In this document: positions 6,986 through 15,218 of the stretch, piece after piece
How the letters are laid out: each line of letters begins with the position of its first letter
How positions within the stretch are numbered: position 1 is the stretch's first letter
Source of the DNA: Chloroflexota bacterium
GTDB taxonomy: Bacteria > Chloroflexota > Limnocylindria > Limnocylindrales > CSP1-4
Length of the DNA: 29,115 nucleotides
Assembly (NCBI GenBank): GCA_021789355.1
Contig: JAJYJR010000010.1
Span: 1 to 29,115, forward strand
Reading direction: 5' to 3'
The notes under the pieces: model-generated
Databases searched by the model: none
What the model saw: the letters and a program-made list of their open reading frames with translations, nothing else
What the model was told of the DNA's origin: nothing
Program-made: the position numbers and the translations under genes

Positions 6986-8584
6986 ATGGTCCCGAACGGC
7001 GACCGCGCGATTGACCAGCGCCCCCTCGACACCGATCCTGTCCCGAGGTCGCGTCCGCACGGCGGACGACGGATCGCCGCGATGCTGACCGCGGTCCTGA
7101 TCCCGGCACTCCTCATCCCGTCCGGGGACGTGGCCGCTGTGTCCCGCCGGACGTTCGGTCCGAGCGTCACCGTGGCCGGGACTGCCTACCAGGGCGCCAC
7201 GCTGACCGTGAACGGCGATGGCTTCGACGCCCACACCACCGTGCAGATCCAGCGGGACGGGTCGTCGAGCGGCATGCCAAGTGCCGTCACGTCGGCGCGC
7301 CGTTCGTTCGCAACGACACTCACCGTCCCCAAGCCCGCCACCCCGAGCGCCCACATCGTCGCTGGCGCACGCTCGTATAGCTCCGTCTCGAGGATGGGCG
7401 GCACCAAGACGTCGCGGTACGCCTCCACCGTCGTCTACGTCCAGTACGCAACCTCGACGCCGACGCCCGCCCCGACGGCGACGCCGGCTCCGACGCCAAC
7501 CGTCACGCCCGCGCCGACCCAGGGCCCAGGCGTCTCCGTCTTCGGTCCGGGGATCGCAGCAGACGAGCTCGGCAACCAGCAAATCGGCGGGACCGACAGC
7601 GGAGCATCGAACACGTCGGCGGCGTACCGCTTCCGTGCCACAGAATCGTCCCGACTAACCGCCATTCGCGTCTACATCATGGGCGCCAACGCCTCTGGCT
7701 ACAGTGGCGGGACCGGCGGAACGCTTCGGATCACCGTGCAGACTGACGACGGATCCGCAGGGCACTTCCCGTCCGGGGTCGTCCTTGCGTCCACTGACGT
7801 GGTGCATCCGGCAACCGGAGCAGGCAACGTGTACACGTTCGCCGCGCCGGCGCAACTCACGGCCGGCGTCCTGTACCACGTCGTATTCACGAACATCGAC
7901 CCCGCCCCAACCGTCAACTTCGTTTCGGTGAACGGCCTGTATCTCCGCACGCCGACGACGCCCAGGCAGCCCGGTGTTCCGGATACCGATTGGGGTCAGA
8001 GCGTACGGTTCGGCACCGGTGCGTGGCAGGCGGAGGGGATCACACCGGTCATGGCGCTGTCGTACTCCAACGGCCGGACCGCCGGGATGGGCTACATGGA
8101 GGTCTGGCCCTCCACGTACCAGAACGTGGCCGGGGCTGACAAGGCCCGCGAGCACTTCACCGTGAGCGGTGCCGGCCGCACGTACTACTCGGTCTCGCTG
8201 CGCTCCATGAGGGTCAGTGGAAGCGCCCCCCTTGTGCTGACCCTGCAGACTGCGGCGGGATCCGTCATCGGAACGGCGACGATGGCGCCCACACAGCTTC
8301 CCCTCGGAGTGCCCGGGAGCTCGAAGCCAGCATGGGCCACCGCCACCTTCACTTCGCCCGTCACTCTCGTCTCGGGCCAGAGCTACGACCTCGTGCTGTC
8401 CTCGGCCGCGGGTTCGTCCTACTCCGTGTTCTGCATCCGCCGCGGCGTCGAATATGGCTACCCAGCCACCACGTACTTCGCCGATGGCGTGGCGCAGTAT
8501 GAGGATGGCGGCGGAGCGTGGCAGTACTTCGGCTATGGCAGCACCCATCTGCCCGAGGGAGATCTCCAGTTCTACCTGAGGTAG
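6986..8584 (+). CDS. Secreted multidomain surface protein with a Thr/Pro stalk
   Basis: I do not recognise a named family. The 532-aa product has a basic N-terminus and a hydrophobic export segment (about residues 28-51, RRIAAMLTAVLIPALLIP). A beta-rich domain resembling TIG/Ig-like folds follows (about 57-150, VTVAGTAYQGATLTVNGDGF). Next comes a Thr/Pro/Ala stalk (156-178, TPTPAPTATPAPTP). Two beta-sandwich-like modules finish the protein, with phrases such as YRFRATESSRLTAIRVYIMG, LTAGVLYHVVFTN, LVSGQSYDLVLSS. The stalk suggests display at or release from the cell surface, with carbohydrate or matrix contact as a guess. The ATG at 6986 is set by AAGGGGA, 7 bases upstream, which is also the 3' strand of the riboswitch basal stem. 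A strong terminator follows the stop. Confidence 0.85.
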   Translation: MVPNGDRAIDQRPLDTDPVPRSRPHGGRRIAAMLTAVLIPALLIPSGDVAAVSRRTFGPSVTVAGTAYQGATLTVNGDGFDAHTTVQIQRDGSSSGMPSAVTSARRSFATTLTVPKPATPSAHIVAGARSYSSVSRMGGTKTSRYASTVVYVQYATSTPTPAPTATPAPTPTVTPAPTQGPGVSVFGPGIAADELGNQQIGGTDSGASNTSAAYRFRATESSRLTAIRVYIMGANASGYSGGTGGTLRITVQTDDGSAGHFPSGVVLASTDVVHPATGAGNVYTFAAPAQLTAGVLYHVVFTNIDPAPTVNFVSVNGLYLRTPTTPRQPGVPDTDWGQSVRFGTGAWQAEGITPVMALSYSNGRTAGMGYMEVWPSTYQNVAGADKAREHFTVSGAGRTYYSVSLRSMRVSGSAPLVLTLQTAAGSVIGTATMAPTQLPLGVPGSSKPAWATATFTSPVTLVSGQSYDLVLSSAAGSSYSVFCIRRGVEYGYPATTYFADGVAQYEDGGGAWQYFGYGSTHLPEGDLQFYLR

Positions 8585-8617
8585 AGCATCAGCGGCCGTT
8601 TCCGCGACGTCGCGCCA

Positions 8618-8648
8618 CGACCCCCCGGCGGTCCACGCCGGGGGGTCG
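8618..8648. terminator. Strong bidirectional terminator between convergent genes
   Basis: A perfect 13-bp stem, CGACCCCCCGGCG/CGCCGGGGGGTCG with a 5-base loop GTCCA, lies between the secreted protein gene (stop 8584) and the end of the minus-strand operon (8679). It could stop transcription from both sides. Confidence 0.8.
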
Positions 8649-8678
8649 CTCGTCGTACCTCGCCGTTCTACGCTGCCC

Positions 8679-9947
8679 CTACGCATCTGCCGGCGGGCGG
8701 CCCGACCGAACCACCGCCTCCAGCAGCCCGCCAAGGCGGTCGATGCTGTGCTCCCGACGCACATAGTCCCGGCCGGCCGCACCCATGCGCGCGCGGTCGC
8801 CATCGGTCGCATCCGCGAGCCGCAGAAACGCCTCGGCAATGCCTTCGGGATCATCAGGCGGCACCGAAACCCCAGCCCCAACGGCGGCAACCGGATCGTA
8901 AGCACTCTCGCACGCAAAGACGACTGGCAGCCCCGCCGCCATGTAGTCGAACAGCTTGTTGAAGCTGACGCCATAGCGATAGACGGGCGTCGCGGTGGCA
9001 TGCACGACAGCGGCATCTACCAGGGCCAGGACGGACGGGACATACCGCTTCGGCACGGCAGGACCGACGACCGCTGAGCCGCCAACTGCCATCTCCGCCA
9101 GGCGTTCTCGCTCGGCGCCGTCCCCAACCATCACCAGGCTGATGCGGCCTGGCGACCGGGCCTCCGCAATCGTGGCCGCCTTGACGAGCACGTCGAGGCG
9201 GTTGACCCGTCCGTACGCTCCGACGTATGCGATGACGAAGCGTCCCTCGCCTCGCTTCGCACCGACGATCTCCTTCACGCGAGCGACGGGCGCAGGGATG
9301 CCCGGGCCGGCGAGCGCCAGGGGTTCGACCGCCGCGACGTCGACACCATTCGGGATGTAGACGACGTGTCCGGTCGGAAGTCCCCTTCCGGCAAGGTAGT
9401 CACGCATTCCCGGAAGAAGGGTGACCACGGCCGATGCGTGGCCGACGAGGAACGCCTCCATGGAGCGCAGAAGGCGTTCGCCGAGAGAGCCGTCGCGCAT
9501 CGCTCCGAGGTCTACCAGCGTCTGTGGCCAGAGGTCTCTGATCTCGAACAGAAAGCGGGCGCGGCGCAGCCTGGCAACCATCCACGCGCCGAACGCGGCA
9601 AATGGATGCACCGTGGAACCGACGACGGTGTCGGGGCGGGGCAAGCGAGTCTGGACCGCCAGCAGGGTCGCCACGTACGAGAGCATGTTGACCGCTCTTC
9701 GCCAGCCGTTGCCGCGGTACGGGAAGGTCCAGAGCCACACGAAACGCACTCCATCAACCGATTGGGTGCGGTAGAGCAGCCGACCTCGGCGTCGTTCGTC
9801 GCTGTACGTGATGTTACTGAAGCCGGCGGCGAATATGATGACGGTGTGCCCCCGGGCCTGGAGTTGTCGCGCAAGGTCGAAATGCCGGGTCCCCGACGGC
9901 TCGTCGGGTGCGCCTGCATAGTGATTGACGATCCACACACGACTCAT
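8679..9947 (-). CDS. Glycosyltransferase family 4 (WbuB-like)
   Basis: This 422-aa GT-B retaining glycosyltransferase should add one sugar to the lipid-linked repeat unit on the cytoplasmic side. The N-terminal domain begins MSRVWIVNHYAGAPDEPSGT, a start typical of WbuB-like enzymes, with FEIRDLWPQTLVDLGAM in the middle. The C-terminal nucleotide-sugar domain has VIYIPNGVD-like sequence, FVIAYVGAYGRVNRLDVLV, LVMVGDGAERERL and the donor-binding FNKLFDYMAAGLPVVFA. Donor and acceptor cannot be read. I chose the ATG at 9947 because it opens the conserved N-terminus directly; an in-frame GTG at 10022 would add 25 residues. It is the last gene of the long minus-strand operon, 102 bases after the deacetylase stop. 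Confidence 0.92.
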   Translation of the reverse strand: MSRVWIVNHYAGAPDEPSGTRHFDLARQLQARGHTVIIFAAGFSNITYSDERRRGRLLYRTQSVDGVRFVWLWTFPYRGNGWRRAVNMLSYVATLLAVQTRLPRPDTVVGSTVHPFAAFGAWMVARLRRARFLFEIRDLWPQTLVDLGAMRDGSLGERLLRSMEAFLVGHASAVVTLLPGMRDYLAGRGLPTGHVVYIPNGVDVAAVEPLALAGPGIPAPVARVKEIVGAKRGEGRFVIAYVGAYGRVNRLDVLVKAATIAEARSPGRISLVMVGDGAERERLAEMAVGGSAVVGPAVPKRYVPSVLALVDAAVVHATATPVYRYGVSFNKLFDYMAAGLPVVFACESAYDPVAAVGAGVSVPPDDPEGIAEAFLRLADATDGDRARMGAAGRDYVRREHSIDRLGGLLEAVVRSGRPPADA

Positions 9948-10049
9948 GGCTGCGGTTCCCGGCTGTCCCCCGACATCACCCGTGACCAAGTTCCACGTCT
10001 GCGACCTCGACGCCGCGGCCACCCGTTCGCCTCGGCCTGCGAATTCTCC

Positions 10050-11492
10050 TCAGCCCTGAGCGAGGTCCCCCACCAGGTCCCGATAGTGCGCCCGTCGCCG
10101 TGGCCCCGTGAGCCCGTCGTTATGAAACAGGAGCACCGGGCTGCCTCCATGCCGCCTGCATTCGCCTACGATAGACTTCACGCGGCACGCCGCCTCGTCG
10201 AACGGTACCGCCAGGTACTCGAACAGGGTCGTGTCCATGACAACGAGTGGACGCTCGCGTAGCTCCAGTCTCCGGCGTCTTGGAACGTCGAAGAGCGGAT
10301 ACTCCCGGCACGTCCCTGCCCGGAATCCAATCTGGTCTGCAAAGCCCAGGGTGGAGTCATGCGCCAACCCAGCCGATTCCTGGTGCCGCCACGTGTCCGG
10401 ATTCCTGAAGCGCAGAAAGTGCTGGCGGACCCCCCAGGCTGGCTGATCGAAACCCGCCGTCCGGCACGCGCCTATGAGCACCTGCAACTCGGAGTGCAGG
10501 CGTTCAGCGGAGAGATAGGAATCGTAGCTCGCGTGGAGGCCCACCTCGTGCCCCCGTGACATGACCCGCCGGAGGAGCGCGACCACCGGCGGATCGCTGA
10601 TACGGTATGGCACCCTCCCGTATCCACGAAACCGGCGGGCGTCCAGGGTTCCGGCAGGCTCTCCGGTCATGAAGTAGAAGGTGTCTCGAAGACCGAGTCG
10701 CTCGCTCGTGTCCATCAGGAAGTCGAACGAGTTCTCGGGGTCGTGATCGACACGACCGGCGCGAGTCTCGATGAACGCTCGTCCCCGTCGCAGTGCCAGT
10801 CGGGGATCGTGCCTGCGAACGATGTCGGCGGCGAGGGCGCGCCCGACATCCGTAAAGCGGCGACCCAGTACAGCCCACGGTCTGTCCACATCGTGCGTCA
10901 TCGCCAGTCGGAACTGCGTTGGGCGCCGTCCAAGTCCCGGCCAGAGTGCATGCACAGCCGACGACAACAGCTCGACGTACTCGTCCACGATTGGCCGCTC
11001 GAGGAACCCTTCGCGAGCGGCCAAAGATCCATTCGCCGGAAACCGCCCATGGGTGTCAGACGCCTTGGAAGCCAGCTCCTCGGATCGAGTGAGCATGTAG
11101 AACGCGCTTCCCAGAATATCGATTGAGATCGATATTCCGTCGTGCACCCTCTGCGATGCGAGACCATTGGCGGTCGTCGTTCCGTAGATCGCCGGAAGCG
11201 TCCGAAGCGGTTGACCCTCGCTGTTCGCCTCGTCTCCCGCAACGGTCAACCAGGCGAGCGGGCGGGCAGGAGCTGCCTCCTGCGTCAGCCAGCTCCGCAT
11301 CGGGGTGGAGAACAGCACGTCAGGGAGGCGAATCTCGCGTTCCAACGGATCGCCACGAAGGCGGATCGATACGCCTGGCTGCGCGCTCAGCGTCAGTTCA
11401 TAGTCCAGGCCCAACCACTCTCCGAGGACGACGTCCAGCACGTACCGACGCTCAACGAGATATGTGTCCGGACAGCGCACGAGAAGCGTCAT
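10050..11492 (-). CDS. Polysaccharide deacetylase-like protein with large N-terminal domain
   Basis: The 480-aa product carries a NodB/CE4-like catalytic part from about residue 195. LAMTHDVDRPW provides the acidic metal-site residues (THDVD, 199-203). HEVGLHASYDSY supplies His near residues 315 and 320, and LLFHNDGL stands near the C-terminus. CE4 enzymes remove N- or O-acetyl groups from sugars. The N-terminal 190 residues (LVRCPDTYLVERRYVLDVVL...) are a separate domain often seen with this HDVD-type subgroup and of unknown role. There is no signal peptide, so a lipid-linked precursor on the cytoplasmic side, or another substrate, is possible. The ATG at 11492 overlaps the flippase stop as ATGA (11489-11492). 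A longer in-frame reading to 11861 lies inside the flippase gene and is not needed. Confidence 0.87.
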   Translation of the reverse strand: MTLLVRCPDTYLVERRYVLDVVLGEWLGLDYELTLSAQPGVSIRLRGDPLEREIRLPDVLFSTPMRSWLTQEAAPARPLAWLTVAGDEANSEGQPLRTLPAIYGTTTANGLASQRVHDGISISIDILGSAFYMLTRSEELASKASDTHGRFPANGSLAAREGFLERPIVDEYVELLSSAVHALWPGLGRRPTQFRLAMTHDVDRPWAVLGRRFTDVGRALAADIVRRHDPRLALRRGRAFIETRAGRVDHDPENSFDFLMDTSERLGLRDTFYFMTGEPAGTLDARRFRGYGRVPYRISDPPVVALLRRVMSRGHEVGLHASYDSYLSAERLHSELQVLIGACRTAGFDQPAWGVRQHFLRFRNPDTWRHQESAGLAHDSTLGFADQIGFRAGTCREYPLFDVPRRRRLELRERPLVVMDTTLFEYLAVPFDEAACRVKSIVGECRRHGGSPVLLFHNDGLTGPRRRAHYRDLVGDLAQG

Positions 11493-12940
11493 TGGAGTCC
11501 GAGCTGCTCGGGGTTGTCCATCGCAGCCGCGCCCTCGCCCGGCTCCACTGCGGCAGACACAACGGCCGCGCTCGCGCGCTTGTTGTGGGCGACGATGATC
11601 GCGATCCATGACAGCCCACCGTAGACGACATAGGTCACGCAACCGGCAATACTGATCGCTGCCACACCATATTCCGGCGGGAGATGCGCCAGCGCGGCAA
11701 TCATTGCCGCCCCGGCAAGAAGAGCAATCCGCAGGGTTTCGCGAACAAGCGTCAGATCCTGGCGCTGGAGCACATCTAGCGTGTTCCCCGTCGGATTGGA
11801 TACGAAGTACACGTAGTACATCGGCGCCAGGATCGCGACGAAGATGCCCGCCTGACGCCAATCCTCGCCAAATACTGGGCCAAAGACGAACGGCGACACG
11901 ACCCCGATGACGGCAATCGGGCCAACGGCCACGGCGGCGACCGATCGCGTCGTTCGCGCAAAAACGCCCCGCAGGTCGGCGTCCCTGCGCAGCAGCGCTG
12001 CTGCCTCTGCGAAGTACACCTGACCGACAGCCCCGGTGATCAGCGTTGCTGGAAGGGCCGCCACGCGCTGCGCCAGCGCGAACTCACCTCCGATCGCGGC
12101 GCCGTAGAGCGCGACGATCATGAACAGTGGCATCTGCAGTCCGAACGCGTTGAGAAGCGCGGATGGAGCAGCTAGGGTCGGAAAACGGCGGTACCTAGAG
12201 GCCGCGATGCGCACACCGCGAGGCGAGGTGCGTCGGAACGATGCGGCGTGGCTCGACCACGCCACGCGGCCGAGACGACCCGAGCCGACGGCGCTCCCAG
12301 CCACTGCGCCGGCAACGAGCCCCGGTGCGCCAGCTCCTGACATTCCGAGCCAGATCTGCACCAGCGCCAGCGTCGCGGTCTGGACGAGTTGGTTGGCAGC
12401 GATCTCGCCGTACGACCTCGTGCGTATCGCCCACTTCCGGAACACGCCGACGACTGCCCCACCGAGCTGACCGACCGCAAGCAGAACGACGAGAGGGGCC
12501 AGCATCGAGGCACCGAGGAGCGCCAGAAGTGTCGGCCCCGCCACGAGCAGTACCAGCAGCGACGCAATGCCGAACACGGTTGCCAGCGCGAGACACAGCG
12601 CGAGGACGTTCGCGGCCTCATCGTCTGACTGGGGTAGCGGGATTGCGTTGTCGTAGGCCAAACATGACACCGCGATGAGAATGCCGAGCACCGATGTGGC
12701 GAACGCGTAGACGCCGAAATCTAGGGGGCCATACAGCCGTGTGATGATCGGGGAGGTCACGAGGACGACCACCTGCCCGGCGCCCGTGCCGGCGATGAGC
12801 GCGAGGACGCCGCGGGAGAACTGGCCCGGATGCAGAAGCTCACGAAGCCGACCGGCAACCCGGGACTTGAGGCTGTTGCCGCCATTCGGGGGCGGATCGG
12901 CTCCTGCTGTTCCGCGCATGTCGCCGATCGCTGCGCTCAC
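11489..12940 (-). CDS. Wzx-like lipopolysaccharide/polysaccharide flippase (PST/MOP family)
   Basis: A 483-aa polytopic membrane protein of the MATE/MOP flippase superfamily, expected to move undecaprenyl-linked repeat units across the membrane. After about 45 polar residues, helix 1 (RGVLALIAGTGAGQVVVLVTSPIITRLYGPLDFGVYAFATSV) shows the pattern typical of the family, including ITRLYGPLDFGVYA. About 12 helices can be traced to the C-terminus, with FPTLAAPSALLNAFGLQMPLF opening the second half. I chose the GTG at 12940 because it forms a GTGA overlap with the upstream glycosyltransferase stop (12937-12940). An ATG at 12919 is the alternative and lacks a Shine-Dalgarno. The 3' end is coupled to the deacetylase by ATGA. 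Confidence 0.9.
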   Translation of the reverse strand: MSAAIGDMRGTAGADPPPNGGNSLKSRVAGRLRELLHPGQFSRGVLALIAGTGAGQVVVLVTSPIITRLYGPLDFGVYAFATSVLGILIAVSCLAYDNAIPLPQSDDEAANVLALCLALATVFGIASLLVLLVAGPTLLALLGASMLAPLVVLLAVGQLGGAVVGVFRKWAIRTRSYGEIAANQLVQTATLALVQIWLGMSGAGAPGLVAGAVAGSAVGSGRLGRVAWSSHAASFRRTSPRGVRIAASRYRRFPTLAAPSALLNAFGLQMPLFMIVALYGAAIGGEFALAQRVAALPATLITGAVGQVYFAEAAALLRRDADLRGVFARTTRSVAAVAVGPIAVIGVVSPFVFGPVFGEDWRQAGIFVAILAPMYYVYFVSNPTGNTLDVLQRQDLTLVRETLRIALLAGAAMIAALAHLPPEYGVAAISIAGCVTYVVYGGLSWIAIIVAHNKRASAAVVSAAVEPGEGAAAMDNPEQLGLQ

Positions 12941-14349
12941 CGCTGCAGGCTGCCGTTCCCCACCGGGCTGGAAGTCGCAGCCCACGACCCGGAGTGCTCG
13001 CGCCGGCGAGGCCGTTCCGGCAACAGATCGCGATAGAGCGAGAGAAGCGCTTCCGACTCGACCTCCCAGTTCCATCGCTCCCTCGCGGCGGAAAGGCATC
13101 GCTCGCGCATCAGACCCATGTCCGTGCCGCTTATCTCCAGCAGACTCACCAATGCTCGAGCGATCGAGTCAACCGAATCGGGATCACACAACGCACCGAG
13201 CGGTGCACCGGGGCCTTCAGTGACGATGCGGCGCATCGCGGGGAAGTCGCTCACCAGGACCGGCACGCCGGCCGCCAGGCACTCGAACAGCTTGTTGGGC
13301 GTCGAGAGGCGATGGTTCACCGTCGAAGGCTCGATCGGCATGGCTCCGACGTCAGCCGACGCCACCCAGAACAGCAGCTCATCCGGAGGCACCGGGTCCA
13401 GGATGTGAACGCGCCCGTCCCATTGCGGCCGCCGAGCCATCTCCGCGTAGGCAGCGCGGTTGGCGCCTGGTCCGAGTAGCACGAGATGAACCCTCTCCAA
13501 CCCCGGGACGAGCAGCGCATCCATCAGGCCCTCGATGCCGCGGTGAGGGCCAAGTGAACCGTGATAGAGCACCACCGGCGAACCGACAGGTATGCCCGCC
13601 GCCTCCTGGATCAACGCCGGGCGGACTGAAGCGGCCGCCCGAGGAGCGGGGCAGTTGTGCACAACCTCGATCCGTCGAGGGCGGTAGCGGCGCTGAAACT
13701 CGGCGGCCAGATCGTCATTGACCGTGATGACGGCAGCAACTCGATCGACCAGCCGATGCTCGTATCCGCGGAGAAGGCGCCGGATGATCGGGGGCAGGCT
13801 GGCGGCCGTCCCGGACTCGAGAAACAGCTCGTGCGTGTCGTACACGACCGGTACGGTCCCGCGAGTTGCGGAGGCGATGCCCGCCAGGGCCGTCAGATTG
13901 TGCAGGTGCCACACGTCGACCTGCCCGCAGATGGACGGCACCGCCTGGCCCCAGGCTCGCAGGTTGACCACGTAATCGCACAGCCAGCTGTACCGTCGTC
14001 TCGATCCCGCGGCTGACTGTCCGCGGCCGGTGCGGCGAACCGTGGGACCCGGCAGCGTCCGGTTTGCCGTCGGGCGGTACTCGATGACACGTACGCGCGC
14101 GAGGTCCTGCGCCTGACTTGAACCGCCAAGGCAGACGAGCGTCACGTCGTAGCCTTCCTGCGCAAGCGTCGCCGCCTCGCGCCTTACACGGCTGTCGAAC
14201 GTGATGTCCCCGTACACGGCCATGCCCACGCGCGGAGCGGCGCCGTCATGTGATCCCATGTTCTTCTGCCGCGTCACATCCCCGTCCGTCGCAATACCCT
14301 GCGCGTTCTCCCCGCAGCTGCCGGATCGTCCGTTCTCTCCGTCCATCAT
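12937..14349 (-). CDS. Glycosyltransferase family 4
   Basis: A 470-aa GT-B glycosyltransferase. After a polar N-terminal stretch, the acceptor domain begins PRVGMAVYGDITFDSRVRRE, a phrase common in GT4 enzymes. DVWHLHNLTALAGIA and VVYDTHELFLESG follow. The C-terminal domain has PVVLYHGSLGPHRGIEGLM, HLVLLGPGANRAAYAEM, and the donor-binding STPNKLFECLAAGVPVLVSD with the E-x7-type region. It adds one sugar to the growing repeat unit; donor unknown. The ATG at 14349 overlaps the preceding stop (ATGA 14346-14349), which fixes the start; an in-frame reading to 14469 lies inside the neighbouring gene. The adjacent ATG at 14346 is the only close alternative. Confidence 0.92.
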   Translation of the reverse strand: MMDGENGRSGSCGENAQGIATDGDVTRQKNMGSHDGAAPRVGMAVYGDITFDSRVRREAATLAQEGYDVTLVCLGGSSQAQDLARVRVIEYRPTANRTLPGPTVRRTGRGQSAAGSRRRYSWLCDYVVNLRAWGQAVPSICGQVDVWHLHNLTALAGIASATRGTVPVVYDTHELFLESGTAASLPPIIRRLLRGYEHRLVDRVAAVITVNDDLAAEFQRRYRPRRIEVVHNCPAPRAAASVRPALIQEAAGIPVGSPVVLYHGSLGPHRGIEGLMDALLVPGLERVHLVLLGPGANRAAYAEMARRPQWDGRVHILDPVPPDELLFWVASADVGAMPIEPSTVNHRLSTPNKLFECLAAGVPVLVSDFPAMRRIVTEGPGAPLGALCDPDSVDSIARALVSLLEISGTDMGLMRERCLSAARERWNWEVESEALLSLYRDLLPERPRRREHSGSWAATSSPVGNGSLQR

Positions 14350-15209
14350 GGACGTGCTGCATTCCGATTGCCGCCAGCCGATCTCGAACGCCGCACCCAT
14401 CGATACCGAAGACCGTCGCGTGCGCGATTCAGATCCGCGGCGATTCCGATCCGAATGCTCGCGTGCCAACGCCGCTCATGCGTCAGGAGGCATATCCGAC
14501 GGTCTCCATTCGCGATGGCATCGTAGGGCCCATAGTCGTTGGCCCATAGCGCAGGGTATCGACCGACATCGCTGACGTAGACGTCGAAACGACCCAGAAA
14601 GTCCTCTGCGTACGCCTCGAAACCGATACCGCACTCGGTCAACAGTTCCTGTGGGGCGAATGCCGTGTTAGCGACGCCAAGACGACCATTGATCCAGTCG
14701 CCATGTGAAGCAATCGAGCGCAGATCAGGATTCCACCGGCGTTTGAACTCGATGCAGTTGTTGCGGAACAGGTGCGTGATCTCGTCGCGCCGCGCTTCGA
14801 GTGCCGGCCGGCCCTCCAAACCATAGCGCTTCGCGACGGTCGCTCCCTCCTCATAGTGGTACCCAACCTCGAACCCGCTGCGCAGCAGTCGCCGGATCAG
14901 CTCCGCGTGCGCGGGAGCGGTCGTCAGCCGGAAGTAGTAGGTGGCACGAGCGCCGATCGCCTGCTCCATCGCGCGGAACGACTCGTTTCCCTCGACGTCG
15001 CAAACATCCACGTCGTGGCGCAATGCGAACACTCGCCAATCGTCGCGCTCGGTGAGGACACGGGCGTGAAACTCCTCGAGACCGACCAGCTCGTACCCCG
15101 CCTGCCTGGCGGCCAGAAGCAGGCTTGCGTACTGGCCACGCCGGTCCCCGCGGCCATACAGGGACCGGATCCGTATCGCGGTCGCGTGCAGCGTTCCTGC
15201 GATGCCCAA
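14346..15209 (-). CDS. Polysaccharide deacetylase-like protein (HDVD type)
   Basis: This 287-aa protein resembles CE4-type deacetylase folds. FALRHDVDV gives the acidic metal-site residues (His65, Asp66, Asp68), FEVGYHYEE gives His118, and SIASHGDWINGR has another conserved His-Gly-Asp. Proteins of this size with HDVD are frequent in polysaccharide loci. Activity on a particular acetylated sugar is inferred, not shown. Translation must begin at TTG 15209, because an in-frame TGA (the stop of the preceding gene) lies four codons upstream and no ATG or GTG occurs nearby; the AGGAAC upstream is about 14 bases from the TTG. The gap to the polymerase gene is 9 bases. It is the second deacetylase-like gene in this operon, unlike the 10050-11492 protein in lacking an N-terminal domain. 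Confidence 0.82.
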   Translation of the reverse strand: MGIAGTLHATAIRIRSLYGRGDRRGQYASLLLAARQAGYELVGLEEFHARVLTERDDWRVFALRHDVDVCDVEGNESFRAMEQAIGARATYYFRLTTAPAHAELIRRLLRSGFEVGYHYEEGATVAKRYGLEGRPALEARRDEITHLFRNNCIEFKRRWNPDLRSIASHGDWINGRLGVANTAFAPQELLTECGIGFEAYAEDFLGRFDVYVSDVGRYPALWANDYGPYDAIANGDRRICLLTHERRWHASIRIGIAADLNRARDGLRYRWVRRSRSAGGNRNAARP

Positions 15210-15218
15210 GACGATCGC

